From: Actinomycetes bacterium
Lineage (GTDB): Bacteria; Actinomycetota; Actinomycetes; Propionibacteriales; Propionibacteriaceae
Assembly: GCA_023443125.1 (NCBI GenBank)
Contig: JAEZVO010000008.1
Coordinates: 1 to 64,000, forward strand
Reading direction: 5' to 3'
DNA: 64,000 bases
This document shows positions 1 through 8,249 of this stretch, piece after piece; the first letter of the stretch is position 1, and every line of letters starts with the position of its first letter. Made by a program: the position numbers and the translations under genes. The notes below the pieces were generated by a model, which had not been told where the DNA came from, searched no databases, and was given only the letters and a program-made list of their open reading frames with translations.

Positions 1-75
1 CCCCGTCGGTTTGGGAGCAGGGAACAACGGGCCGATCCGTGCCCAGACTTCGTCAGAGATCACATCGCGCGACAC
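1..75 (-). CDS. IS5-family transposase, N-terminal 25 codons (partial)
   Basis: From a GTG at 73-75 the minus strand reads VSRDVISDEVWARIGPLFPA and continues PKPTG to the window edge. The pattern ISDEVWxxIGPLFPxxKxTG is the standard N-terminus of the helix-turn-helix (DUF4096) region of IS5/IS1031-type DDE transposases. Only this start is visible. No catalytic residues are in the window, so activity cannot be judged. Confidence 0.75.
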   Translation of the reverse strand, partial: MSRDVISDEVWARIGPLFPAPKPTG

Positions 76-124
76 GTCCCAATTCTCGCGCGAAACACCC
101 CCAGACCCCTTTAGCAACACGCCC
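1..124 (-). mobile_element. Right end of an IS5-like insertion sequence (cut by window edge)
   Basis: The strand-minus sequence begins near base 122 with a terminal-repeat-like GGGCGTGTTGCTAAAG followed about 40 bases later by the start of a transposase reading frame. GTTGCTAAA-type ends are usual for IS5-family elements. The other end and most of the transposase lie outside the window, so the family, the inverted repeat partner and the target duplication cannot be confirmed. The exact boundary is uncertain by a few bases. It sits just downstream of the DUF1707 gene. Confidence 0.65.
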
Positions 125-164
125 TAAGGCTTGCGTGTGCCGATGTGGCGCCCCTGGCCGATCA

Positions 165-803
165 CTATGGCCCCGGGCGCTGCACCGTTTGTGGGTCGAG
201 GTGCACGTCGCATCCGGCCCAAAACTGGAAACCACGCAAGATCAGCGTTCCGTTCGAGCCGTCGCCGTGCGCTGCTGCATCGACGTCGTTGCCCGCCATG
301 ATGGCCACGCACTCGTCGACGACGCGCACGCCCGGCGGAACGTAGATGTCGTGACCACCCATCACCGCAGACACATCCAGCGTCACGACGGCACCTGGCC
401 CCATACAGTCGCGCAGATAAATGTCGTCCCCGCCCCAAAACGCAAAGGTGCGAATCCCGGGGGAGCCGGGTTCCAGCATGATGTCGCGACCGCTCAGCAG
501 CGCTAGGTGAAATGGGCGGTCCTCCCCGACGCGTGTCGGCACATGGCCGCTCCGAGCACCGACGGCAGGAGCGCTGGCGGGTACACCGTCGGACTGCGCG
601 ATGAGCGCCCTTCCCTCGGGGAGATCATCAATAAGATCGTCCAGCTCGACGCGGTACTTGGCCTGGAGCGCTTGTTCCTGCCGCTCTTCAAACTCGGCCA
701 GATCGAGCCTGCCTGCGGCGTGCGCTTCCTGCAGCACGGTGAGTGCGGCATCGCGGTCGGCGTCGCCGATGCGGATGCGACGGGCCGGATGGTTCTCGGA
801 CAT
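165..803 (-). CDS. DUF1707 / LiaF-like domain protein
   Basis: A 212-residue protein whose first ~60 residues match the DUF1707 (SHOCT-like) pattern: RIRIGDADRDAAL followed by a short helical region with FEERQEQAL and YRVELDDLIDDLP. The C-terminal half, rich in beta strands (FWGGDDIYLRDCMGPGA, VMGGHDIYVPPGVRV), resembles the LiaF-type domain of cell-wall stress proteins. No membrane segment or signal peptide is seen, so it is probably cytosolic. The family is common in actinobacteria but its biochemical role is not established. A -10-like TAGGCT (minus strand, 810-815) lies exactly 6 nt before the ATG with no Shine-Dalgarno, suggesting a leaderless mRNA. It ends 40 bp from the IS end. Confidence 0.8.
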   Translation of the reverse strand: MSENHPARRIRIGDADRDAALTVLQEAHAAGRLDLAEFEERQEQALQAKYRVELDDLIDDLPEGRALIAQSDGVPASAPAVGARSGHVPTRVGEDRPFHLALLSGRDIMLEPGSPGIRTFAFWGGDDIYLRDCMGPGAVVTLDVSAVMGGHDIYVPPGVRVVDECVAIMAGNDVDAAAHGDGSNGTLILRGFQFWAGCDVHLDPQTVQRPGP

Positions 804-985
804 GCCGCCAGCCTACCGAATGCCTCCGTTCAGGAGACGGCAAAGCTGGAGGAGAACCACGCGGTGCGCTCAAGAATGCGCCTCAAATTGGCTGAGGGCC
901 TTCACTTTGACCCATGCGTCGCTAGTCTACAACGTAAACGATTACAGTTCGCGAAGCGGCGAGCTGCCGAACAGATGAGGTAACG
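804..985. promoter_or_regulatory. Divergent promoter region
   Basis: This gap separates the divergent DUF1707 gene and the hexosaminidase gene. On the plus strand a -35-like TTGACC (907-912) is followed 15 nt later by TACAAC (928-933) and the AT-rich GTAAACGATTAC, a possible operator. On the minus strand TAGGCT at 810-815 is the likely -10 of the DUF1707 gene. The plus-strand promoter call is weak because its spacer is short. Confidence 0.35.
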
Positions 986-3900
986 ATGCCAAATCAACCC
1001 CCACCTCGGATCCGTAAACGAGTGGGAGCTTTGACAGCAGTTTGTATGGTGGCGACGATGACTTCGACGCCAGCGCTCAATGCAGAAGCTGCCCCCGATG
1101 CTGCGACTCCGAGCCCCGCGGTATTCGTGGAGGAAATGACAGGCCAACACGCGGTCACCAACACCAAAGAAAAGTGGGACATCGGAGCGACGGACCTCGG
1201 CGTGATGTGGGAGGACGGTGACGGCGGCATTCTGACCGCCTTCGGCGACACCTTCACGAATCCCGGTAAAGACGGAGCCGGCTTCGATAACTGGCGCTCG
1301 AACGTGCTGCTGCGCTCCACGGACAAGGATCTCGCTGACGGCATGACCTTCAACTGGGCGCTCACCGGCGAGGACGGCAAAGCCAAGGGCATCATCGAGG
1401 GCAAGAAAGTCGACAATGACGAGATGACGGTCATCCCCACGGCCGGCATCGCAGTGGGCAAGCGCCAGTACCTCGACTTCATGTCGGTGCGGCATTGGGG
1501 AGAGCCCGGCCAGTGGGATACGAACTTCGCCCAGATGGCGTACTCCGACGACCGCGGGGAAACCTGGAAGACCGACGACGCCCCGCGCTTCGAAAACCCC
1601 GACGGCAACGACCCGCTGCAGATGAAAGCCTTCGCCAAGGATGGCGGATATGTCTACATTTTCGGCACCCCGAACGGACGCCTCGGCGACGCGCACCTCG
1701 CCCGCGTGAAGGAGAGCGAGCTGCTCGACAAGAGCGTCTGGGAGTTCTACACCGGCTCAGCCTGGACGAAGGATTACGCGTCGATCGCCCCGCTGATCAA
1801 GGGCCCGGTGGCCGAGCTGTCGGTGCGCAAGGACCCGCACTCCGGGTTGTGGCAGATGGTCTATCTCGACGGCAACGCCGACCTCGTCTTGCGTACGGCT
1901 ACCGAGCCGACGGGGCCCTGGCAGGAGCCTCAAGTGCTCGCCACCCAGCAGGACTACCCGGGGTTGTACGGCGGTTTTATGCACCCGTGGTCGCCCAAGG
2001 GCGAGCTCTACTTCGCGATGTCGGTGTGGAACGAGTACAACGTCGCGCTGATGAAAGTGACCCTCGACGACAAGGGCAAGATCACCTACCCGAACCTGCT
2101 GGTGGATCCGTCCTTCGAGCGCAGCGACAAGTTTGACGTTCCCGGCGGCTGGAGCCCGTCGAACCGTGGCGGCATTGACACCCAATCTGCGTGGGCGAAT
2201 GTGGGCCGCCGGCAATTCTGGGTACGCGCAGCCGGCGGGGAACACCTGATGACGCAGAACGTCGCCGTCACTCCGCACACTGACTACCGCCTCACAGGCT
2301 GGCTCACCACAGGAGACACCGTCGGCGGTAACGCCGGTGAAGGCAGGATCGGCGTGCGCCCAACGGAGATCGGCACCGACACCATTGCGCAGAAAACATT
2401 TGGTGACCTGCAGGGGTACACGAAATTCGTCGTGGAATTCAATTCCGGCGAGCACCGGCAGATCCAGGTGTACGCAGGCTCGACGATGACCGGCGATCGC
2501 TGGGTGCAAGGTGACGACTTCAGCCTTGTCGCGCTGGGCGAACCCACGCAGGAGGCTGACCCCGAGCCGGCCACGCCGCCCGTGACGGTTCCGTCGCTTA
2601 CTGACTGGAGCGCCGCTGATGGCTCCTGGAAGCTCGGCGACCAGACCCGCATCGTCGCGCCCGAGGAATTCCGCGCCAGCGCCGACCTGCTCTCGCGCGA
2701 GATCGGCAACTACCGCGACGGAGCCCCCGCACAGTTCGTCACTAGCGGTGCACAGGCGAGTGACATCGAGGTGCGCATCGATCCTCCCAAGCAGGACGAG
2801 CTCGGCGACGAGGGATACTCCCTGGATGTGAGCGCCGACGGCGTCACCATCGTCGCGGCCACGAAGGCGGGCGCGTTCTACGGAACCCGCACCGTCTCGC
2901 AGCTGCTTCGCCAAGACACGACGCTCGCGGCTGGGCACACCGTCGACAAGCCGAAATACTCCGAGCGCGGCCTCACCATCAGCGCCTACGAGGTGAACAT
3001 CTCCGACGAGTGGATCGACCGCATGCTCGTCGAGATGGCCGACCTCAAGCTCAACCAGGTGCTGCTGCAGATCAAGGTGAAATCCGACAAATACCCCAAG
3101 CTCAACACGTGGAGCTACTACCCGAAGGAGCAGGCGAAGAGGTTCGTCGCGAAGGCGAACGCCATGGGTATCGAGGTGATTCCGGAGATCAACTCGCCCG
3201 GCCACATGGGCGTCGTGCTGGAGAATTACCCGGAATTCCAGCTCATTGATGACGACGGAAAGCATCAGCCCAATAGGCTCGACGTCTGTAATCCCGATGC
3301 GGTCAAGTTCTACCTGGACCTCATGGATGAATACATCGAGGTGTTCCAGCCGAAGCAGTGGCACGTCGGTTCGGACGAGTACATGTTGGGTAGCGATCCG
3401 GCGCATTACAAGCGCCTCGTTGAGTGCGTGCGCGAGAAGTTCGGCGACGAGGCGGTCACTGGTGATATGTTCGAAACCATCAACAACGCCGTGTTCGACT
3501 TCGTGAACACCGTTAATGCGCACGCCAAGAGCAAGGGCTTGACGTTGCGCATGTGGAACGACGGCATCCACGGCGCGACGAAGGTGCAGCTCGATTCCGA
3601 CATCGTGGTGGAGCACTGGATCGACCGCGGCGTCCCCGCCAAGTCGATCCTCGATCGCGGGCACAAGATCATGAACGCCTCGCTGGCGCTCTACGACACT
3701 CGCCATCCCACGCAGGACATCTCCATTCATCCGGAGAATCTGTGGACGTCTAGGTGGCACCCCGGCGTGTTCTTCGGCAGCCATGGGCGCGTTGAGCCGG
3801 GGCACCCGCAGCTCACGGGCGTGAAGGCGTCGATGTGGGTCGACCACGCTGAGGCCATGACGGAAAACGCCCAGGCCGAACGTATCCGCGACGGCCTCCG

Positions 3901-5494
3901 CTTCGTCGCGCAGATGGGGTGGACGGGCAACCACGGCGGCAAGAGCTGGAACCAGTTCAAGTCGGATATCGACGCCGTGGGGCGTTCGCCGCAGTGGATG
4001 AACGTCGACGATCAGCCGCTGGAGGAGGGCATGTATCGGTTCTCGCTCCACGGTGAGCCGAACAAGGTGCTGGGCGAGACGGGAATTGAGCCCGACGTGT
4101 ACGGCACCGATACGTGGTACCTCACGCCCACGCCGGATCGCTACTACCAGCTGCGCTCCAGCGTGACGGGCCAGTGCCTCGCGATGTCGAAGGGCTTCGA
4201 GACGCTCGGCGTCGTCACCGAGATTGGTGCCGCGCCGAACTTCGAGCCGTGCCGTTCCATTGAGGATCAGTCTGCGAACAAGCAGAAATGGCAGATCATC
4301 CGCGACGGTGACGGCATCTACCGGGTCACCAACGCCACCACCAACGCGGTGCTGTCGGAGACCGACGGCGACGAGGTCCGTCCTCACCGCAACCTGGGCG
4401 GCAAGGAGTACCCGGAACAGAAGCTCGAGGCTGGCAAGCTCGCGCAGCTTCCCGGCGACATGAGCGCCGATAGGTGGAGCATCACGCCCGCCGTCGGGTT
4501 GGCGTTGCAGGCGGAGCGCACGCAGCTGTGGCCAGGCCAGACGGCGAAGCTCACGCTGAAGGTCATCAACAACGGCACGGCTGACGTTCGCGACGCGACG
4601 CTGCACGCGCAGTTCCCCGAGGGCTGGAAGGTATCCGACCTGCCCAAGATTCCGGTGGTCCCGGCCGGGGAGAGCAAGGAGTTCACACTGACGCTCACGA
4701 ACGTCGACGCCGCACTCGGCAAGGCGTTCCTGCCGTTCATTCTTGACTCGAAAGCAGGCAAGGTGAGCGCAGGCGTGGTGATGGAATCCACCTGTGGCGA
4801 GCCGAAGACGCCGAAATTCGTCTCCGCGGACACCGGGCAGACGTGGGGTGAAGGCCCCGGCAACGGGCCGGGCAGCGCCGCCGTGGACGGCAATCCCGCC
4901 ACCTACTGGCACACGGAATGGGATCACAACACGCCCTTCGCGCACCACATCATTGTCGATACCGGTGAGGTGCAGGATCTGTGCGGTTTGGGGCACCTGC
5001 CCAGGCCAGGGTCGAAGGCCCGACAGGCCAAGGACTTCGAGCTCTACGTCTCCGACGATGGCAAGAACTGGGGCGAACCCGTGCTGAAGGGCACGCTGGA
5101 GCGCATCGACGACTGGCAGCAGCTCTCGTTCGACGCGCGCGGCCGGTACGTGAAGTTCGTCGGTCTGAACGCGTGGCCGGACCCCGACGAGCCAGCCGAG
5201 GACAACCCGTGGATGGCCGTGGCGGAGCTCACGGTGACTGCGAAGTCGGGTAACTCTCGTCCGGGAACCTCCAAGGCTCCCGTGATGGAACCGGCGATCG
5301 TGAACGTTGGGCTGCCCGAGCAGCCTGATCCTGATCCGCAGCCCGATCCGGACCCGCAGCCTGACCCGTCGGATGACGGGGAGTCAGACGATGGCGACGC
5401 GGACGGCTCCGGGCAGGGTCCGTCGGAGAAGCCCCAGCCGCCCCAGCGCGACGCTGATCGTCCGCGGCCCGGCATGCCGAGGACGGGGGCCTAA
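986..5494 (+). CDS. Secreted multidomain beta-N-acetylhexosaminidase (GH20)
   Basis: A 1502-residue secreted glycosidase. A signal peptide covers about residues 1-35. Then come a DUF4185 domain (about 45-370), a beta-rich carbohydrate-binding-like region (370-515), the GH20b accessory domain (535-655) and the GH20 TIM barrel (655-990), whose HVGSDEY motif places the catalytic pair at D797-E798. A ricin-like trefoil region (1008-1165), a NEW3-type Ig domain (1170-1265) and an F5/8-type discoidin domain (1268-1420) follow, then a PDPQPDP-rich linker. It should release terminal GlcNAc/GalNAc from glycans outside the cell, either host glycans or peptidoglycan fragments. The C-terminus ends at GMPRTGA, which looks like an LPXTG signal lacking its membrane segment. 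The ATG follows GATGAGG at a sensible distance. The gene stands alone and ends in a strong hairpin. Confidence 0.93.
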   Translation: MPNQPPPRIRKRVGALTAVCMVATMTSTPALNAEAAPDAATPSPAVFVEEMTGQHAVTNTKEKWDIGATDLGVMWEDGDGGILTAFGDTFTNPGKDGAGFDNWRSNVLLRSTDKDLADGMTFNWALTGEDGKAKGIIEGKKVDNDEMTVIPTAGIAVGKRQYLDFMSVRHWGEPGQWDTNFAQMAYSDDRGETWKTDDAPRFENPDGNDPLQMKAFAKDGGYVYIFGTPNGRLGDAHLARVKESELLDKSVWEFYTGSAWTKDYASIAPLIKGPVAELSVRKDPHSGLWQMVYLDGNADLVLRTATEPTGPWQEPQVLATQQDYPGLYGGFMHPWSPKGELYFAMSVWNEYNVALMKVTLDDKGKITYPNLLVDPSFERSDKFDVPGGWSPSNRGGIDTQSAWANVGRRQFWVRAAGGEHLMTQNVAVTPHTDYRLTGWLTTGDTVGGNAGEGRIGVRPTEIGTDTIAQKTFGDLQGYTKFVVEFNSGEHRQIQVYAGSTMTGDRWVQGDDFSLVALGEPTQEADPEPATPPVTVPSLTDWSAADGSWKLGDQTRIVAPEEFRASADLLSREIGNYRDGAPAQFVTSGAQASDIEVRIDPPKQDELGDEGYSLDVSADGVTIVAATKAGAFYGTRTVSQLLRQDTTLAAGHTVDKPKYSERGLTISAYEVNISDEWIDRMLVEMADLKLNQVLLQIKVKSDKYPKLNTWSYYPKEQAKRFVAKANAMGIEVIPEINSPGHMGVVLENYPEFQLIDDDGKHQPNRLDVCNPDAVKFYLDLMDEYIEVFQPKQWHVGSDEYMLGSDPAHYKRLVECVREKFGDEAVTGDMFETINNAVFDFVNTVNAHAKSKGLTLRMWNDGIHGATKVQLDSDIVVEHWIDRGVPAKSILDRGHKIMNASLALYDTRHPTQDISIHPENLWTSRWHPGVFFGSHGRVEPGHPQLTGVKASMWVDHAEAMTENAQAERIRDGLRFVAQMGWTGNHGGKSWNQFKSDIDAVGRSPQWMNVDDQPLEEGMYRFSLHGEPNKVLGETGIEPDVYGTDTWYLTPTPDRYYQLRSSVTGQCLAMSKGFETLGVVTEIGAAPNFEPCRSIEDQSANKQKWQIIRDGDGIYRVTNATTNAVLSETDGDEVRPHRNLGGKEYPEQKLEAGKLAQLPGDMSADRWSITPAVGLALQAERTQLWPGQTAKLTLKVINNGTADVRDATLHAQFPEGWKVSDLPKIPVVPAGESKEFTLTLTNVDAALGKAFLPFILDSKAGKVSAGVVMESTCGEPKTPKFVSADTGQTWGEGPGNGPGSAAVDGNPATYWHTEWDHNTPFAHHIIVDTGEVQDLCGLGHLPRPGSKARQAKDFELYVSDDGKNWGEPVLKGTLERIDDWQQLSFDARGRYVKFVGLNAWPDPDEPAEDNPWMAVAELTVTAKSGNSRPGTSKAPVMEPAIVNVGLPEQPDPDPQPDPDPQPDPSDDGESDDGDADGSGQGPSEKPQPPQRDADRPRPGMPRTGA

Positions 5495-5500
5495 CTAAAG

Positions 5501-5552
5501 CAGGCCTCTGACACGTGTTCCGCAACTGAGCGGAATACGTGTCAGAGGCCTG
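5501..5552. terminator. Long inverted repeat, likely terminator of the GH20 gene
   Basis: Two 23-base arms (5501-5523 and 5530-5552) pair with one mismatch around the loop AACTGA, seven bases after the stop codon. There is no clear U-tract. The core CCGCAACTGAGCGGA is shared with three other intergenic repeats in this window (28200-28310, 30957-31020, 46415-46524), so this may be a member of a repeat family serving as a terminator. Confidence 0.75.
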
Positions 5553-5578
5553 AGCCTTTGGCAGGGGGTCAGCTGCTG

Positions 5579-5697
5579 TGGGGGCGCAGCAGGGGGTAGA
5601 GGATGGTCTCACGGATGACTGCGCCGTGAGCACGTCGCGCTGAATTACCGCGTCGATCATCTCGGTGAAGCCGGTGCCGCGCTCCATGCCGCCGATG
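5579..5697 (-). pseudogene. Fragment of a second lysS 3' end (internally deleted)
   Basis: Bases 5579-5617 match the last codons of the intact lysS (8257-8295), and 5618-5697 match 8435-8514, nearly base for base. About 139 bases between the two blocks are missing, which also shifts the reading frame, so the copy cannot encode anything. The recognisable pieces are IRETILYPLLRP and MERGTGFTEMID. Differences from lysS are only a few per cent, so the duplication is not very old. On the plus strand 5705-5752 could be the tail of another lost gene (ends RALREHQS then TGA), which is speculative. Confidence 0.85.
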
Positions 5698-5770
5698 TCG
5701 CCCGAAGGCGGAGCTCGACACCTTCCGCGCGTTGCGCGAGCACCAAAGCTGACTGGATTTCTTTTTTTTA

Positions 5771-5798
5771 TTGATCAAGTCCAGAAATGGGCTAGGCT
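5771..5798 (+). promoter_or_regulatory. furA-katA promoter, probably leaderless
   Basis: TTGATC (5771-5776) and TAGGCT (5793-5798) are spaced by 16 bases, and the furA ATG begins 6 nt after the -10. The start point would therefore fall on the start codon itself. The AT-rich ATTGATCAAGT over the -35 is a plausible FurA autoregulatory operator. Mycobacterial furA-katG is known to be leaderless and autoregulated in the same way. Confidence 0.65.
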
Positions 5799-5804
5799 GG
5801 TGGC

Positions 5805-6275
5805 ATGAGGATTCTGGAACCGGTGGACCACGCAGCGTCGCTGCGCGCTGCCGGGCTCCGCGTCACCAGTCCCCGGCTCGCCACGCTGCAGGTCATCCAG
5901 CAGCATCCCCACTCCACGGCCGACGACGTCGCGTCCGCCGTGCGGGAACGGCTGGGCACGGTCTCGAAACAGGCGATCTACGACGTCCTCCACGCCCTCA
6001 CCGACGCGGCCCTGCTGCGCCGGGTGGCCGTCGACGGTCGTGGCTCGCAGTACGAGCTCGAGGTCGGGGACAACCACCACCACGTCGTCTGTCGCGAGTG
6101 CGGCAGGCTCGAGGACGTGCCGTGCCCCGTCGGTGCCGCGCCCTGCCTCGAGCCCCCGGTCGACCACGGGTTCGAGGTGGACCAGGCCGAGGTGATCTAC
6201 CGAGGACTGTGCGCCAGATGTCGTCAACCAGACCCAACCACCACGCATGAAGGGACCAATCATGACCAAGTTTGA
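5805..6275 (+). CDS. furA: Fur-family peroxide/iron-responsive repressor FurA
   Basis: A 156-residue Fur/PerR-type regulator: a winged-helix DNA-binding half (about 10-80, with the recognition stretch TVSKQAIYDVLHALTDA) and a metal-binding dimerisation half. The regulatory metal motif HHHVVCRECG (91-100) and the second CxxC at C136/C139 are intact, so the structural zinc site should form. In actinobacteria this protein represses the adjacent catalase gene until peroxide oxidises it. The stop overlaps the start region of katA by 14 bases, so the two are one translationally coupled operon. Confidence 0.9.
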   Translation: MRILEPVDHAASLRAAGLRVTSPRLATLQVIQQHPHSTADDVASAVRERLGTVSKQAIYDVLHALTDAALLRRVAVDGRGSQYELEVGDNHHHVVCRECGRLEDVPCPVGAAPCLEPPVDHGFEVDQAEVIYRGLCARCRQPDPTTTHEGTNHDQV

Positions 6276-7755
6276 TCCGTCCATTCCCTCCACCACCGAG
6301 ACCGGCGAGCCGCGTCAGTCCGACGCCCACTCGCTCAGCATCGGCGCCAACGGCCCGCTGCTCCTCCACGACGTCGCCCTCGTCCAGAAGCTCGCCCGTT
6401 TCGACCGCGAGCGCGTTCCCGAGCGTTCTCCGCACGCCAAGGGCTCCGGCGCCTTCGGCGAGTTCGAGGTGACCGGCGACGTCTCCAAGTACACCAAGGC
6501 CGCCTTCCTGCAGCCCGGTGCCAAGACCCGCATGCTCGCCCGCTTCTCCACCGTCGCCGGTGAGCTCGGCTCGCCCGACACCTGGCGCGACGTCCGCGGC
6601 TTCGCCCTGAAGTTCTACACCGACGAGGGCAACTTCGACATGGTGGGCAACAACACCCCCGTGTTCTTCCTCCGCGACCCCATGAAGTTCCCCGACTTCA
6701 TCCACTCGCAGAAGCGCATGCCGGCCTCCGGCCTGCGTGACGGCAACATGCAGTGGGACTTCTGGACGCTGAGCCCCGAGTCCGCGCACCAGGTCTCCTA
6801 CCTCATGGGCGACCGCGGACTGCCGAAGTCCTGGCGCAACATGAACGGCTACTCCTCGCACACCTACATGTGGGTCAACGCCGAGGGCGAGCGCTACTGG
6901 GTGAAGTACCACTTCCTCACCGACCAGGGCGTCGAGAACATGACCAACGAGGAGGCCGAGGCCCTCGCCGGCAAAGACGCGGACTTCCACCGTCGCGACC
7001 TGTTCGAGGCCATCGAGCGCGGCGAGTACCCGAGCTGGACCCTCCACGTCCAGGTCATGCCGTACGACGAGGCCAAGGAATACCGCTTCAACCCGTTCGA
7101 CCTCACCAAGACCTGGTCGAAGAAGGACTACCCGCGCATCGAGGTGGGCCGCTTCACCCTCAACGAGAACCCCACCAACCACTTCGCGCAGATCGAGCAG
7201 GCGGCGTTCTCCCCGTCGAACACCGTGCCCGGCACCGGCGTGAGCCCCGACAAGATGCTGCTCGGCCGCATCTTCTCCTACCCGGACGCGCAGCGCAACC
7301 GCATCGGCACCAACTACAACCAGCTGCCGGTCAATGCTCCCGTCTGCCCCGTGAACTCCTACGACAAGGAGGGGCAGATGCAGTACCACCACAGCGGTGA
7401 CGCTCCGGTCTACGCGCCCAACTCCTACGGTCGCGGCTACCAGGAGGTCGAGGGCCCGGTGGACAACGGCTGGGAGGCCGACGGCGAGATGGTGCGCTCG
7501 GCGTACACCCTCCACAGCGAGGACGACGACTGGGGCCAGGCGCACACCCTCGTGCGCGAGGTCTTCGACGACGCCCAGCGCGCCCGTCTCGTCGACACCC
7601 TCGCCGGCCAGGCGCCGGACCTCGACGACATCGTCTACCCGCGCTTCATCCAGTACTGGAAGAACATCGACGCCGAGGTGGGCGCCGAACTCGAGGCTCG
7701 CGGCCGCGACGGCAAGGGCGGCGACAACCCGGTGGGTGCCGGCGACGCCGAGTGA
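6262..7755 (+). CDS. katA: Monofunctional heme catalase
   Basis: A 497-residue clade-type monofunctional catalase that dismutates hydrogen peroxide in the cytosol. The active-site region RFSTVAGELGSPDTWRDVRG and the NNTPVFFLRDP stretch are complete, and the proximal heme tyrosine motif RIFSYPDAQRNRIG is present. The ATG at 6262 is chosen because AAGGGA lies 8 bases upstream and the protein then begins MTKFDPS; an earlier in-frame ATG at 6247 lacks a ribosome site. It overlaps furA and is probably derepressed by peroxide through it. It ends in a perfect 21-bp hairpin. Confidence 0.96.
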   Translation: MTKFDPSIPSTTETGEPRQSDAHSLSIGANGPLLLHDVALVQKLARFDRERVPERSPHAKGSGAFGEFEVTGDVSKYTKAAFLQPGAKTRMLARFSTVAGELGSPDTWRDVRGFALKFYTDEGNFDMVGNNTPVFFLRDPMKFPDFIHSQKRMPASGLRDGNMQWDFWTLSPESAHQVSYLMGDRGLPKSWRNMNGYSSHTYMWVNAEGERYWVKYHFLTDQGVENMTNEEAEALAGKDADFHRRDLFEAIERGEYPSWTLHVQVMPYDEAKEYRFNPFDLTKTWSKKDYPRIEVGRFTLNENPTNHFAQIEQAAFSPSNTVPGTGVSPDKMLLGRIFSYPDAQRNRIGTNYNQLPVNAPVCPVNSYDKEGQMQYHHSGDAPVYAPNSYGRGYQEVEGPVDNGWEADGEMVRSAYTLHSEDDDWGQAHTLVREVFDDAQRARLVDTLAGQAPDLDDIVYPRFIQYWKNIDAEVGAELEARGRDGKGGDNPVGAGDAE

Positions 7756-7790
7756 CCCGATCCCGCGGCTGACGCCGTCGGGAGCATGAC

Positions 7791-7836
7791 AAGGATCAAG
7801 CCTTGTTGCGGAAAACCGCAACAAGGCTTGATCCTT
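7791..7836. terminator. Perfect 21-bp hairpin terminator after katA
   Basis: Arms 7791-7811 and 7816-7836 are perfectly complementary around an AAAA tetraloop. The stem begins AAGGATCAAGCC and is followed by CTTC rather than a long U-run. It lies between katA and the convergent ATP-grasp remnant, so it could stop transcription from both sides. Confidence 0.85.
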
Positions 7837-7852
7837 CTTCGCCGGTCTGCGC

Positions 7853-8221
7853 TCAGATGGTGTTGAGCGCCTTGTTCGGCAGCTGGGCGCCGTAGTGCGC
7901 CCGCATGTTGACCTTGCGCTCGAGGTCGGCGATCACGGCGGGGGAGAAGGCGATGTCGTACAGCGCCTCGCACGAGCCGAGCCCGCCGGGGCTGAAGACG
8001 TTGACCTCCACGGCCTTGGCCTTGTCGCCGGCGGACATGTTGGAGCGCATGTCCGAGTCGGACGAGCGACGTCGGAACGCGGCGATCCGGCCGTCCACCT
8101 CGAGGGGCTGGCTGTTCATGACGAACATGCGCACGTCGCCGTTCTTCGCCTCGGGGAGGTACTCCTGCGCGACGACGTAGTCACGGTCGTGATCACCGAT
8201 GCGGTAGCGGCATTCCTCCAT
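7853..8221 (-). pseudogene. Remnant of a glutathione-synthetase-like ATP-grasp gene
   Basis: A 122-codon open frame resembles only the C-terminal part of GshB-type ATP-grasp ligases: VVAQEYLPEAKNGDVRMFVM, then SNMSAGDKAKAVEV, then NVFSPGGLGS. About 190 N-terminal residues are absent, and roughly 30 residues that normally sit between the KAVEV and NVFSPGG stretches also appear deleted, so ATP and metal binding cannot be complete. Its 5' end stops 28 bases short of the lysS stop codon. It is best read as a decaying gene in a rearranged zone. A novel short protein is possible but unlikely. Confidence 0.65.
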
Positions 8222-8249
8222 GCGGCCCGCCTAGCCGCAGAAGGGCCAG

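Noticed and set aside
1757..4996. A 1079-codon open frame on the minus strand
   Set aside because: It is the antisense shadow of the GH20 gene, whose domains and catalytic motif are clear; high GC produces long empty frames opposite real genes.
5998..7824. A 608-codon open frame antisense to katA
   Set aside because: The complete catalase motifs are on the plus strand; the antisense frame is Val/Gly/His-rich with no family pattern.
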